Assembly (NCBI RefSeq): GCF_963676685.1
Contig: NC_092346.1
Location: forward strand, 73,795,821 to 73,859,820
Origin: Mytilus edulis
Taxonomy: Eukaryota; Mollusca; Bivalvia; Mytilida; Mytilidae
Length of the DNA stretch: 64,000 nt
Direction of reading: 5' to 3'
Shown: piece after piece, positions 12,632 to 25,600 of the stretch
Layout: each line of letters starts with the position of its first letter
Position numbering within the stretch: the first letter of the stretch is position 1
Notes under the pieces: generated by a model
What the model saw: only the letters and a program-made list of their open reading frames with translations
The model's database searches: none
Told to the model about the DNA's origin: nothing
Position numbers and translations under genes: made by a program

Positions 12632-12776
12632 AACAGATATATCATGTTATTGAGGGGTATTTGCGAAAAATACCAGTCTTGAGAATGAATTTCCCTCGCC
12701 TTACGGCTCGTGAAATTTAACATTCTCTCGACTGGTATTTTTCGCAAATACCCCTCCTTAACATGATATATCTGTT
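12632..12776. mobile_element. Foldback (inverted-repeat) element
   Basis: The left arm AACAGATATATCATGTTA ... GGGGTATTTGCGAAAAATACC ... ATTC pairs with the right arm GAATG-type end through GGTATTTTTCGCAAATACCCC ... TAACATGATATATCTGTT. Arms are about 55-60 bases. The loop of roughly 30 bases holds CCTCGCCTTACGGCTCGTG. The structure fits a short MITE-like foldback. A diverged relative of the loop region is visible near 15380-15440. Confidence 0.85.
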
Positions 12777-13640
12777 CAATAAATTGAAAGGTTAATGATA
12801 TTTTACAATATAATCTGATGATAAAGTTCAGAAAATGTGCAAATCGTGAATGGAAAATGGATTATTTACTTTGTTGATTTGTTTGAGTGATACAGCATGA
12901 TCGTAAATTGTGCTGTCAACACAAACTTTGCGATTTCTACAATAGCCAATTTGTATAACCTTTCACTATTAGATGGCAACATGACCTTATAATTGTTTTT
13001 TGTTCATTGACAATCAACTGGATTTTACATTCTGAATATCAAGTACACTAACGTTTGGTCTAGATAGGAGTATTTATTTTATTTTTGTGAAGTTTCTTCG
13101 GTTAATCTGAGGTATTACTCAATTCATTCGTAGAGGGTCTATGTTCTTCTTAAAATGTTCGAGTAATTCCACACTTTCTCATGACGCCTTTTTTCTCTTC
13201 GTTTCTACTACATGTGTATTTATACAAAATTCTCCTTTCACATGGCTTTTGTTATTAGTTCTTTTATGCTTTGCATTGCTGTGCGTCGCGTCTCGGTGTT
13301 TTGTACATTCATGGTTTCGATTGGATAATCTGTTATGTCTTATCGTTTGTAGTTCAAATAATTATAAAATTGCATTTCCATATCATTGTCAAGTCATGTG
13401 AAATTGTTTGGGTAAATATTGTTGAATAATTATATAAAGTTCGAGATTGCACGTTAGTTACGTAATCGCGTCACTGTTTTTGATTTTCTGTGGTGTTTAT
13501 CGTTGATGAATATGTTTGTTGTTGTTCTGCGGTTTGCATGATTGTCGGGTCTAATATTATATGACTTGTGTGTGCGTTTCTCTGTTAAAGATTTTCTTGC
13601 GTGTATTTGTACTGTATTCATGTCACGTAGTGTTTAGCGA
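12777..13640. other. Intergenic DNA, no gene seen
   Basis: AT-rich. The 86-codon plus frame 13141-13401 is hydrophobic and Cys/Leu/Phe-rich, typical of a chance frame in this composition, and has no recognisable domain. Confidence 0.35.
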
Positions 13641-13930
13641 TATTTTTAAACATTGTCATAAAGCGGGAGGTTTGGCATGCCATTAACCCAGGTTCAACCC
13701 ACCATTTTCCTTAAAATGTCCTGTACCAATCAGGAATATGACAGTTGTTATCAAATACTAGTAGTTCGTTTATGTATAAGTGTGATGGTGTCTGTTTTTG
13801 TTACACCTCGGTGTTCCTGTTGTTTTCCTCTTATAGTTTATGTGTTTCCCTCGGTTTTTGTAAGTAACCCGGATTAGTTTTTTTTCAATCGATTTATGAC
13901 TTTTGAACATCGGTATACTTCTGTTGCCTT
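13641..13930 (+). repeat. Dispersed repeat fragment
   Basis: Contains GCGGGAGGTTTGGCATGCC followed by a segment with ATGACAGTTGTTATC, similar to the RT-associated repeat at 11.5-11.7 kb (GGTTTA ... CAGGTT ... GACAGTTGTTATC). No coding capacity. Confidence 0.5.
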
Positions 13931-14050
13931 TATTTACGCAAGAGAAGTGCCTGTAAGTATCTTACTTATGCCATAACAAACATAAATGATGTTCATGCAA
14001 TAGTTATCATTTGTTGATGTAGTTCATAAGTGTTTCTCGTTTCTCGTTTT

Positions 14051-14070
14051 ATATATATATATATATATAT
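14051..14070. repeat. (TA)n microsatellite
   Basis: Ten uninterrupted TA dinucleotides just upstream of a dispersed-repeat copy. Confidence 0.95.
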
Positions 14071-14084
14071 CAGACCCTAGGTTT

Positions 14085-14255
14085 TCCCGTTTGAATGGTT
14101 TAACACATGTCATTTGTTTGATCCTTTATAGCTTTCTGTTCGATGTGTGCCAAGGCTCCTTGTTGATCTATAATGGTTTACTTTTACAAATTGTGACTTA
14201 GAATGAGAGAGTTGTCTCATTGGCACTCATAACAGATCTTCTTATATCTATATAG
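14085..14255 (+). repeat. Dispersed repeat ending in GTTGTCTCATTGGCA motif
   Basis: Ends with GAGTTGTCTCATTGGCACTC ... ATCTTCTTATATCTATATAG. The same 3' motif occurs at 17115-17163 and 36165-36205, in diverged form at 53900-53945, and inverted at ~18985-19020. It behaves as the 3' end of an abundant short interspersed family. Confidence 0.65.
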
Positions 14256-15785
14256 TACTTCACATTTTTCAACTTCATTGAAAATTTGTTTAATGGCTGT
14301 TTTCCAAAAAATATATATATAATGTCAAATAAAAATTAATGTTCTGAACCTTGATTGTAACGTGTTCTATGTTGGACGCGTAAAATAATAATAAAAAAAG
14401 AAGAAAACATTTAGGCAAATACTCAATTATCAATCAAGATGAGCGTATTTGTTTAAATAATAGCTTCACAAGAGGCTTTTCCGAGGCACAAAAGAACTCA
14501 TAGCTCCCGATAAGACACCAAGAGACTAATCAGAACGTGGCAATGGGTACGCGTCATTTTTCGCTACGGAGTTGTTTTTTCCAGTAATCTACGCAGATTC
14601 GAATTGATCCGTTTGTTCCGTAGAACATCTTAACCAAAACAACACAACCAGTGACTTTGTCCTAAATATATTGTAGACCGATAGACAGAAAATTAAGAGA
14701 AAATACAACTATAGCATGATGCAACTACTTAATAGATTGGCCAGAACACATTATTATGAAGGTAAATTTGATTTTTTCAAAACTTAAATTATTGTCCTAG
14801 GGGAGATAATTCAGATAATTTTATTTACCAAGATATGACTATATGATTAAAATAACGAGCATGGTCCAAAAATTGCGTTCCTTGGATGTAAACAATATGC
14901 GAAGGTTTTTGGGAACGCCTATTGCCCCAAGCAGAACAGCTGAGTTTCATACATTTTTATTACAATTTCGTGTATGCAGACAATTGAAGTGGAAACGTCG
15001 ACAATCTTCTGAAAGGGCTACTCAAAAATCTTCTGTGATCTATTTTTATTCTGAATGTATCAAGAAAAATGATACCGTCAATAATTACACTTTAATAATT
15101 AATTATATAGGTATATCATGGATTTTGATCGGGTTTATAGCTAGTGTTTTTTTCCCCTGTATTTTCTTTTATCATATACCATTTGTTCATATTTCACAAT
15201 CACAGGTTGATTCACTTTTCCTCTCTGTCAGAAACGACGCGTTATAGAATGCGACGGATTTTTCAAACTATTATATAGCGAAAAAATAATAAGAATTACA
15301 TACCCTTCTCCATTGATACTACGAGTTATTTAAAAACAAATGTATCATGTTCAGAAGGAATATATGCACCAAAAAAATGACAGCCTTGAGAAGTAATTAC
15401 CTTTTCCTAGCCGCTCAGGAAATTTACATTTTCTCATACATTTTTTTCGAACATACACTTTATAAACATTATATAATTTTTCCAAAATCTGTGGACTTAT
15501 AACTACAAATTATTTCGTCCTATTTATACATGCAGAAAACCATTCACCTTAGACGAGTAAAGGACAAGGTTCACTTATGGCACGATATGACCTAAAATAT
15601 CAACTTTATCATAAAACACCTTAAAGTTCACAACTTGGTTTGTAAATGGGTCTATTTCAAAAGCCTTAATGCTAAATAAATCAGTTCTTTTATAAAAGTA
15701 CATAATATTCTCCAAAGTATGCACATATAGGACATTTTGTCAAAATATGACGATTTTGTGCAATTTCCAGACTTAAAAGTTTTTG
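14256..15785. other. No supported gene; one 134-codon frame of unknown status
   Basis: The plus frame 14843-15247 is the longest here. Its first ~70 codons are basic and mixed in composition, followed by a long hydrophobic segment (residues ~85-115). I recognise no domain, the start context is not distinctive and splice sites are not evident. It may be chance. The rest shows nothing. Confidence 0.25.
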
Positions 15786-15901
15786 GAAAACCTTGGCCAC
15801 CACCTACGATCCAAAATGTTTTGTAACCAAAAGGTGTCAACTTTGATATAGAATTCATCAATATAAAAACGTTTTGGATCGTGGATGGCGGCCAAGGTTA
15901 A
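15786..15901. mobile_element. Foldback with ~32-base arms
   Basis: AAAACCTTGGCCACCACC followed by TACGATCCAAAA on the left pairs with TTTTGGATCGTGGATGGCGG followed by CCAAGGTT on the right, around a ~45-base loop. Probably a small inverted-repeat element. Confidence 0.7.
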
Positions 15902-17090
15902 TAATGCATAAAACAATTAAATTATAGAAAATTGACCTAAAAATACAAATAATGTTTATTTAAGAGGTCATAGCTTTATTGATTGTAAAGGAAGAGGCCA
16001 AACAAATATATGTTTGTCTTAATAGTATTATCACAATTATTTCTATATGAAATTTGTAATATTTTGGCCCGATTGAAAAAAAATATCAAAAATTTTGGGC
16101 CAATTTTAGCCCTTCGTGAACCTTCTCCTTTGTTTGTTTTAAATCAAAAATCCAAAGTCATAATATTTCTGTTGTCGTTTAAACACCTATCACTGAAAAA
16201 CATTAGAATCGCGCTCTCCTAGCATGGGTTATAAATAGAACGTAATGTAGAAATATGCATTTATTAGGATCTAACTTAATTTTGAAGGACGCATTAAGTG
16301 ATATGTTTTGCGGAGCATAACAAAACACCTCCTTGATGGAACCTCCACACTCTACAAGAAATGATACGTTGTGGCTTTTGTTCTAATAGTAACGATTTCA
16401 TATCACACCTAGTTAATGAATTAATTGCGCTTCCTTTGAAATGCAACTACTGCATTAAAAATTTACAATGTAGGAATCCCTAGCGAAGTTATGTTTATTT
16501 TACAAAATCAATATCGTCGTTTCCTTCTAGGGTTATAAAACCACTTTGATAGCTGTCGTGAATGGAACACATATATAGCTTATAAGATAGTTAACACATT
16601 CGTTATATCAAAATGGAATTTATGAACCATTGATATAAACATTGATGTTAACATTATAAAGCTAGTCCTGCAACATATTGTATTTAAATGAGATCAAGAA
16701 TCAATATATTGTAACCTTCGATTTCATGTAATAGAACATATTGCAAATAGGAGAATGTTATTTGAATCAAAGTGATAAAATATTTCTAGTCGAAGCATTC
16801 CATGCTTCTGTGATTTCTCATCTTTGTGCACTTATCGATATTACCTCATGTATAGAAGATTGCAAATGGGTTAATTGAATTTTCAGGAAAACATGTTTTA
16901 CTAAAAATGATCTGTTTAAATAATTCATTCTGATCTTACAATTCAAAAGACATGAAAGATAAAAGGTGTGTGTATGTACATTGTTTAAGTCAGTTAATAT
17001 CATCTTGTGTAGTTTTTGTTTGCTGATGGGTTTCTTGTCGAGTACATCCCATTTTTATGGAGTCATTCTTTAGCGAGAGACATTTGGAAT
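15902..17090. other. Intergenic DNA, no gene seen
   Basis: AT-rich, with several short frames on both strands but no exon signals or domains. Confidence 0.4.
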
Positions 17091-17165
17091 AAAACAGGCT
17101 CAACAGTCTCTTGTGGAGGGTTGTCTCATTGGCAATTATACCAAATCTTCTTTTTTTTTTATATC
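17091..17165 (+). repeat. Fragment of the GTTGTCTCATTGGCA repeat
   Basis: GGGTTGTCTCATTGGCAATT ... AAATCTTC followed by a T run; 3' end of the short interspersed family seen at 14.1-14.25 kb and 36.0-36.2 kb. Confidence 0.7.
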
Positions 17166-17460
17166 AATGTTGAAATTGGTATCCTATATTCTTTTTATCA
17201 TTTCATGCAAAGGCCAACGATATCAATATTCGAATTAAACTTCAAGAAGTCATTGTTGTTTCTCTGCATGAATCTATGCGAAGAATGTTTTGCAAATCAG
17301 CCCTGAAGTTGATACGAATCTTAAAATGCAGCATAGGTATTTCAGCACACTTTGGTCTTATATAATAAAATGATATCCCTTCATTAAAAGTTAACCATTC
17401 AAAGGTTCACCCCCTTTTGTCACAGGTACTTGACAAGGTTGACTATCCATATGTAATAAA

Positions 17461-17680
17461 AGGGTGCCACATGTGGAGCAGGATTTGCTTACCCTTCCAG
17501 AGCACCTGAGATCCCCCAGGTGGGGTTCGTATTGCTCATCTTTAGTTAATGTTTTCTATGATGCGTGTTGTGTACTTTTGTTTGTCTTTGTTTTTTATTA
17601 GCCATGTTGTTGTCAGTTTATTTTCACTTGTGAGTTTGAATGTTGTCCTAGTATTATTTGCCTCTCTAATATATATAGAA
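17461..17680 (+). repeat. RT-associated dispersed repeat, 3' part
   Basis: Starts GTGCCACATGTGGAGCAGG, continues CCTTCCAGAGCACCTGAGAT and ends in GTTGTCAGTTTATTTTC ... GAGTTTGAATGTTG. Matches 11.3-11.5 kb, 40.29-40.39 kb and 44.24-44.43 kb. Confidence 0.75.
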
Positions 17681-17707
17681 TCTAATAGAAGCTTCTTCTA
17701 TTACATA

Positions 17708-17745
17708 GGGATAGTCGACCTTCCTATGGATAGAAACAAGTGCCT
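17708..17745 (-). repeat. Single arm of an inverted-repeat MITE
   Basis: GGGATAGTCGACCTTCC followed by TATGGATAGAAACAAGTGCC matches the inverse of 61516-61555 and one arm of the foldback at 57193-57300. It is an isolated terminal inverted repeat. Confidence 0.7.
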
Positions 17746-18439
17746 TTTATTATGTTTATAACTTTAAATCACCATGTCAACTCAAATTTCCAAAATATTA
17801 TAAAAAAGAATAATGCTTTGAAACATTATGAATCAGAAAAAAAAATCTGCAATGAAATGCAGGGTTAATTTCTTTCTACTGTCAAATTCAAGTGAATGTT
17901 GTTTTCGACCTGTTTAATGTGAAATACTCGTTTTTGATAGTATTACACATCTTTGATGGCTACATAAATGATCAAAGGGAGATAATGAATTCTTAAGGTT
18001 AAAATGAATTAAACAGTATATTGTGCAAGTTTTTAGACAGAAATATGCGTTTTTGAACCTCATCTATCAAATGTAAGTCTGATTGAGGCTCCTCGCCATT
18101 GTTTCAGTTTTCAGGAATAACTGATTATATGTACTACTTTTAATTAAGATAAAATAATTAAAAAACTAATTTATTGAGTTCACTGTTCAAATATTCAAAA
18201 TAAATAATGTAACTGTACATTGAGTTACAATTATAACTACAACATATATCAAAGAAAAAATATAAGCAATTTTAAAGAAAAGCGCCATTTCCATCTCCCA
18301 GTCATCAATAAAATATACATTTGGCATTGAGCATATACTATATTAAAAACTGTTCATGCAATTCAAATTTAAACCTGAGTAAAATCTCTAATTATCAACT
18401 TTTGTTTACAATGTTATCATTTAAAAATATATTCAAAAC
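17746..18439. other. Intergenic DNA, no gene seen
   Basis: AT-rich; nothing recognisable on either strand. Confidence 0.4.
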
Positions 18440-18690
18440 TATTATGCTATGGTTTACAGCTATTTATATTATGCTATGATTTTAGAGGTTTTTATATTAT
18501 GCTATGATTTTCAGGTTTATATATTATGCCATGGTCTATAGGTGTATATATAATGCTATGATTTACAGGTGTATATATTATGCTATGGTTTGCAGCTGTA
18601 TGTATCAAGTTATGCTTTGATTTACAGTTGTATATAATATTATTTTATCTGTTGATTTACAGCTGTATATATTATGCTATGGTTTATTTT
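18440..18690. repeat. ~28-bp degenerate minisatellite, about 8-9 units
   Basis: Repeated TATTATGCTATGRTTTACAG units at roughly 27-31 base spacing (18442, 18470, 18498, 18525, 18552, 18579, 18610, 18672). Individual units vary at the purine in ATGRT and in the GTGTATATA linker. Confidence 0.85.
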
Positions 18691-19385
18691 ACTGCTATGT
18701 TTGTGTATCATTATATGGTTCTATACTGTTTCTGAATTGTGTGCTATATGTTTTGTGTGTATTTTGAGCGATGTTTTTTCTGCAGTATCATCGTGTACTA
18801 ATATATGTTTGTCTGTTCAATATGGTTTTCACCTTTTATTCCTTTTTAAAGTCCGTTTTTATTATACAAATTCTTAAAACAACAATTGCATCAAATTGCA
18901 TTGTTTAAAAGTATTTTTTCTTATTTAAAAACATTTTTTTTTCTAGCGATCAAACGAACGTAGGCAACTTAATATATAAAAATACAGGGATGTGGTATGA
19001 TTGCCAACTATCAACCAAGGTTCAAATGCAGTGGATGTAATTGCACTATCGTATGAGTATTAGAAACATATAACCATGCACAGCATATGCATATAGTATT
19101 ATAACAATTGGACTAAATGATAATCTATAAGTTCCAACATATAACTGGCCACATAATATCCATGTAAAAATAATATATATGACCGCGTTGTATGCATTTG
19201 TGTTGTAGAAATATCTTAACACATTTTGAGGAAATGTTTCCAAAGTACCACTCTGAATTCAAACATCCAGGTTTAGAGTATATCCAGGTTTATGGTAAAT
19301 TGAAAGAAACATTATGAATTGGCATGACGGGCATCTCAGACTTAGTTGTCTAAATAAAATGTTTATGAATATTTTATGTGTAATC
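18691..19385. other. 3' flank of gene A, no separate gene
   Basis: Contains an inverted fragment of the short interspersed family (GATGTGGTATGATTGCC at ~18990). It is otherwise AT-rich. No canonical AATAAA is seen immediately after the gene A stop codon on the minus strand, so the 3' end of the transcript is not defined. Confidence 0.4.
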
Positions 19386-19622
19386 TTATCTAGTGTCTTG
19401 GTCATCTATCAATAACAGAGAATACATCGATACAGCTGCACTTTGATCGGCGTAAGGAAAATCCAATTCCTGTCCTATTGAAGACGCCATAGAATCGGGT
19501 CTGGATGGAATAAATAGAGAGTTCTCTGCATCTACTGGACTGTGTAACTCTTTGTGTACTACAGGTATTAATGGCGGTTCATCGTCATCACAGTTTGTCT
19601 TCACAGTTTTAGATCTACCTCT
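19386..19622 (-). CDS. Gene A coding exon 4: cytoplasmic tail
   Basis: Enters in phase 0 after TTTTATTTTAG and encodes 78 residues starting RGRSKTVKTNC and ending IDDQDTR before TAA. The tail is acidic and Ser-rich. DEPPLI fits an acidic dileucine sorting signal, and SMYSLL fits both an ITIM-like and a YxxL-type signal. Which, if any, is used cannot be told from sequence. Confidence 0.8.
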   Translation of the reverse strand, partial: RGRSKTVKTNCDDDEPPLIPVVHKELHSPVDAENSLFIPSRPDSMASSIGQELDFPYADQSAAVSMYSLLLIDDQDTR

Positions 19623-22600
19623 CTAAAATAAAACAGAAAACAATAAACGTTAGATTTCCTTGATAAAATCAACGGACAATTTCATAAACACAATTGAAAA
19701 AAAATCTATGATTATTATCATAATTATTTTGTATATGTTCCAGGGGCGGATCCAGCCATTTAAAAAAAAGGGGGATTCCCAACCCGGCCAGGACAAAGGG
19801 GGGTTCCAACTATATGTCCCCATTCAAATGCATTGATCAGGCCCAAAAAAAGGGGGGTTCCAACCCCCGGAACCCCAACCCCCTGGATCCGTCAATATGT
19901 TCCGTATATTTAGATGAGTATTTCTATAGCCTACAGCATAAAATCTTGCAAAAATGAAATATTATTTTTGTGCTTTTTTCATTTCCCTTTTCAATAATTT
20001 AATCATATCATGGATTTCATTTGTTATGCGGTTTGATCTTTTAATTAAACATACCTGACATCTGTTCCGACACTTGTCTATCAGAGATCTACAATGGAAA
20101 TAAGACACATTAATACCAATACATGGGTGGCGTCCTTGGACTGCGTGATGTCAAAATACACTGCCATATCCGATTGGAATGGGGTGGGACGATGCCTAGT
20201 GTCAGGATAGCGTCACGTTATATGCATATTCATAAACCCTTGCAACAAGAGGGGTTTCGGAGGTGGCCTGTTGAATGGCAGTCGAAATTCCCAAACTTCA
20301 TACCGATCGACACATTTTTCAGAATGTATGTTGGCATTTTTCGCCCAGAATATGCATGAAAATATATGCCACTTGGCATCAATCAAGCAACACTCAATTG
20401 CAATGTTTGTTTAAGAAAAATTTTATGTGCTTGGACAGTGGATAATTACTGGTTAGGAAAGCACAAGTTTTTTTTAATTTTAAACACAAACAGGAAATCA
20501 ATATATAAGTTTTTAACACGTAGTTTGACCACCCGTATAGTTTATCATGGCTTCAATTTGATCCCAACTGGTCCACAATTGAAGCTATGTACTAGAAACC
20601 TCGCCAAATTATCGCCCCTTTCCTGCCAATAAAAGAAACCTTGATATACGGTATAGCCATTACACCTGGTTTACATACTAGGTGTGGTTAAGCTTTAATG
20701 TATACTTTGATCATTAATCTGCATTTCCATCTTTACCAATCAATTTTTTTAAAAAGCAAATAACTTTGATTGATAGGTACAACTACAAGATTATTTAGAC
20801 AAGTGCAAATTAGATATACAATTGATACTTGCCTCTAATTTGCAACCTCTATGTTTTTGTCTGTGATACTAGTATAAAAAGTTCATCAAAGTTCATCAAC
20901 ATTTTGACGCAAAATGTATCAAAATATCTTGGCATATTTATTGTAATAGCTTGATACTTCAAAACACTCATATCTGCCCAAGAATACTCCACTGAAGTAT
21001 GAAAACAAAATTGGAACATAGTCAACACTCTATGTAAACATTTGATTTTATTCTTTACAACCACATATTTCAAAACATTCATATCCCGTTTATTAATCAG
21101 CTGTTCAAGTGTTGTATGGGATGAAAACTAATGGCAATAAAATATTTCCTCATGATACAACACGAATAGAATAATTTAAATAGATACGCATGCAGAATTT
21201 GCAAATTAATGCACAAGAACCGAAAAGAAATTGTTCAGTAATACGATTGAGACAAAACCAAAGTGTTGTTAAATTCCACTTACCGTTTTATTACAAGGTT
21301 TAAAAGGCAAGGCACAAATACCAATATGTAGACTAGAACTAACAAGGCCCAAAGTACATGCCAGTTGCTTGGTCCAATGTACGATAGACCTGAGTCAGAG
21401 TCCGACTCTATTACACTATTTCCCATCGTAATTTCCGTTGTATTATTCATGTGGTCTTTTGCATTATCTTCGTTCACAGCAACATAATATGGTACACTAT
21501 AAGTCGTACCGTCAACACAGTGATGCTTATACTGTTTAGATGAACACAACCTTTCGAATTCTTTGCAATGCAAAAGAGTTTTACAATCCGACAATAAATT
21601 AATATAATATTTTTCTTCAGTTTGTTTGAGACATACTTCTAGTATGATAGTTATTTCCTGGCAGGAGAAGTTTATCCTAGATATGTCCTGTAGATCAGTA
21701 CAGAAACCTGGCCACCATGCCGGTGGACACGGAAATGACAACAAATGATCGTGTATAAATGTACTGCTGCTTACATCCACTGTAATGCCTATATTGATGA
21801 CATTGCTGTTAGAGAATGGTGAAGGAAAATTATAATAACCAGCACAATCCTGCAAATACAAAAAGTGGACCGTGTTAACGAGACAATGTTATCTTTTTCT
21901 GCCTTTATTTTTTTATACACTTCAGTTAAATAATAGTCTGTTTTTTACAAAACAAAATAAGTGTATGGATATGTTTCTTATATTTTTTCATACTTACTAT
22001 GTTTGATGATTGTGTAAGGCTATTGACATCACTTACTAAACCTGGTTACTACTGCACTTATGTGTTTTTACACGTGCTTTCTTAAGGGAGACTTGTGGGG
22101 CTCTCTTGAGCGACAAAAGTACAATTTATCCGTAGAAGGTAAAGTTCACTTTTATTTTGATAGAGCAAGTAAACCGTTTACAACTAGTCGTAGACCGATC
22201 CTCTCATTTGTATAGTTTCTTTTTCAAAGACCAAAATGATGTCAGTCTTTTTAAACTGTGTTTCGTGTTTTTTATAAAATTTTCTTACAATATTAGCGAT
22301 TACATAAAGGACCTTTAAAATTAAGAACTATGCCGATTTTTAAGTCAAACCGTTATCCAATCTGACGATCTCAGAGTCACTATCCGGTAGCCGAGGGGAT
22401 TTTTTTTTGCAATATCTGTATTTGGTCAAACCATCAAAGCATTAGCTTTTGTGCATTTATATCAAGAGTATGATGACCAAATGTCGATAAACTCCATGAT
22501 TTTTTCAATTTAATTTTGCAACTGGAAATGCTTCATTTCACCAATATATGCAATCAACCAGCGAAATGAAATAAAACACGATAATCAAGATGAAATAGGC

Positions 22601-25600
22601 AGGGGCGGATCCAGCCCTTTTAAAAAGGGGGGGGGGGGGGTTCCTGACCCAGGACAAAGGGGGGGTTCCAATTACATGTCCCGATTCAAATGCATTGATC
22701 GGCCAAAAAAAAAGGGGGGTTCCAACCCCCGGAACCCCCCCCCCCCCCCTCTGGATCCGCGCCTGAAATAGGTACGGTGACAGGAATAATGTCGATGGCT
22801 ATTTGGGGTCAAGCAATTTGGCTATTGCTATCAGTCATCAAAGGAATTTTGCAAAAAAGCTGTAAATGACCAAAGAATATTGGGAAATACATGTTTAAAT
22901 TCAGAGGAATAATGACAAAGGCTGTCCCAGATCATATAACTCCTGATATAAGAAGAATTACTGAAATAACTCTTAGAGACGGGAACTTCGACGATAGCGG
23001 TCTGCGATTATATGAATATAAGCATTGGTGTTCGCGATTGTAAGAAATTAGGTATGTAGCAACGGGCACGGGGGGGTCTCAACATGTGATTTTGGGTACA
23101 GGTGTGCAGCTGGGATTTTAAAAACACCCCCCATTCATATATTGAATAATTGTGAAATCCCTACCTATACATATATTTCACAGCGAAATCATAACCCATT
23201 CATATATTTTTGACCCATTGATATATCACAATCGGTCAATTACTACCTATTGATATATTTTCTCGGTAAAATTGCACCCCATTGATATATTTGACGGATC
23301 AACAAAGGGACCCATTCCAGCGGCACATATGTATATACCTTTATATAGGAAGAGACCCCCCCGTGGCAACGGGTGACATCAGAACTTGAGTGTCGGAAGT
23401 TGCCGAAATTAAAAGACTTAAGGCAGTAGCTTTTCAACGACATCAGCAATTAGACAATAGAGCTGACCTCAGAAAGTCATTGCAAAAACTTCTTTGGTCT
23501 ATAGCACATATAAGTTCTCGGCTGACTACTATAAAGTTTGAGTGAAGCGTAATACAAGTGGATTCCAGTTTATAGCACATAGCATGCTTTACATTATCTG
23601 AGATCTGGAATATAAGGCTTTGTTCAGACAGACAATAGGCAGAATGTCATATCCCAAACTAATGCTAAATAGAAAATAAATGGTAAAAACCAGCAGTTCA
23701 TCTTCATGCTTATTCATCATTTTATAATTGATGATGAAATAAGGATGTTAGATACTGCTGAGAAGGTAATTGAATTTTCAGAACTTTTATTGGAAGGATG
23801 CAATAAAGAGCGGCGTTACGACATTTTCATAATCCGGAGATCACAAAAATATATTGAAAGAGGCTCTTATAGGAGCTTAAATTGCTCGCATGGTAAAATA
23901 TGCCGTACTGAAATAAGATTTTCATCTTTTTCGCGATTAAAACTTTTCGAATACAAATTGATTACTTTCAAACATGCAGCTTTTCGGGTGCCTTCAATTA
24001 AGTAAAGCATTATTTTGCATCCCATGGTTGCCAAATTTTTCGATAAGCGAGTACTCATTGAACAAATTCTAACATAGATTCCCTAAGAATGATTGGTACC
24101 AAGCTGTATTCAACAGCGTGGTCAGTTGTTTTGACGTCTATTTTTTTTAAAAGAGAACAGACGTGTTTAGAAAGCAAGCTAACTTGGTTACAAGTGGGCC
24201 AGACGGGAACAATGAATTTGCTTGCGACTTCATCTTTAGACCATTTCTTTTTTCTTTTCTTTTTCTAAAATGAATTTCCAAAAATTTCATATTTTATTAA
24301 ATAACAGGGAAAGTTGCATATTTGGACAATCATACACAATACAAATTAGTGGTAATTGATTTATATTCCTATTTTATGTTAAATAACTGTGAGAAACATG
24401 GTTTATAGATACATTTGTAAGATTCGGTCTGAACTAGATTGGTCTCTCATATAATTCTTTGGCCATTAATACGACCTGATTTATGCATTTTTTATAAACC
24501 AACCATCCATGCACACGTTAAGCCGTCGTCATTACACGTCAGCAAGCAGTTCCAATTATAGTAATTAATTCAGACAGGTGTGATCAATAGAACTAGTAAC
24601 TGTCGTCAATACCGTAAAAAGGTAATTTAGAGCAACGAGAGCTGCTTGTAGTATACCCATAATCAATAAAAATGGCCCCATAAAACAACCTTAGAGTTAA
24701 AAAAAGGTAATTGCATCGGTTGTGTTCTTGAAATTAATATTTTTTGCTATCTAAAATCAAGATGAGTCAAGCAAACCACAATTATGATGTAGCAGCGTGT
24801 TCAAAGGCCGTGTCATATTGATTTTCGCTTTTATACTTGTCGTTTTCTTGATTAATGCATAAAAACTGTTATACAATGAAACAAAATATTGTTAGTTATT
24901 TTACAATGCATTATAAAATGACTACTTACGTATTTGGTAACTAAACTCTCCACGGAATGCTTTTCTAACTTAGATCGCGATGAATGTGTTTTCAATACAA
25001 TATATCTCGAGAATTCCTATGAATTAATTGAAGTAACAGATGTACGACATGCTGTTTTAATCCATTTATATATCGACTCAGTAACAACAACTAATATTTT
25101 TTTCATTTTAACCATTACAATCATGCAATGTCTATCTCAAAATCTCTAAACATATCCTCATTATCACGTCCATTTTAGTCTTCTCAAATATTACAAGTGC
25201 CTATGCTTTAATTGTCAACACAACTACAGCATTTGAAGCCGTAATGAAACTATATTGATTATTTTGTGTGATGTTTTAGTGTTTAGTGCTTTTTGCATTA
25301 TTAAGTTAACTCATAATAAAAAGCAGGATTCTTCCAATTAAAGTTATTGTATGTCACGGTTAGATGATGAAACGGCATCCGCAGCGAACCATGAAAGGCT
25401 GCAGGTTCGGCGCTCTCCGGAGAATTGCTTTATATTTTTTTTAATATTGTAAAATTCAAACCGATAGCATGGGCTTTGTTGGACTTTGGAGTGATTTGTT
25501 TCTATATAAAAAACAAAAAACAAATAACAAAGCTTTATTTATAAAGCCACATTGATTACCTTGCATTGTATCATTTACTTTCCATTTCCCACGTCTTCTT

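Noticed and set aside
13141..13401. Hydrophobic 86-codon plus frame as a membrane protein
   Set aside because: T-rich DNA yields Phe/Leu/Cys-rich frames by chance. There are no supporting signals.
14843..15247. 134-codon plus frame as a gene
   Set aside because: No domain, no clear start context, no splice partners, and composition as expected for AT-rich DNA. Reported only as uncertain.
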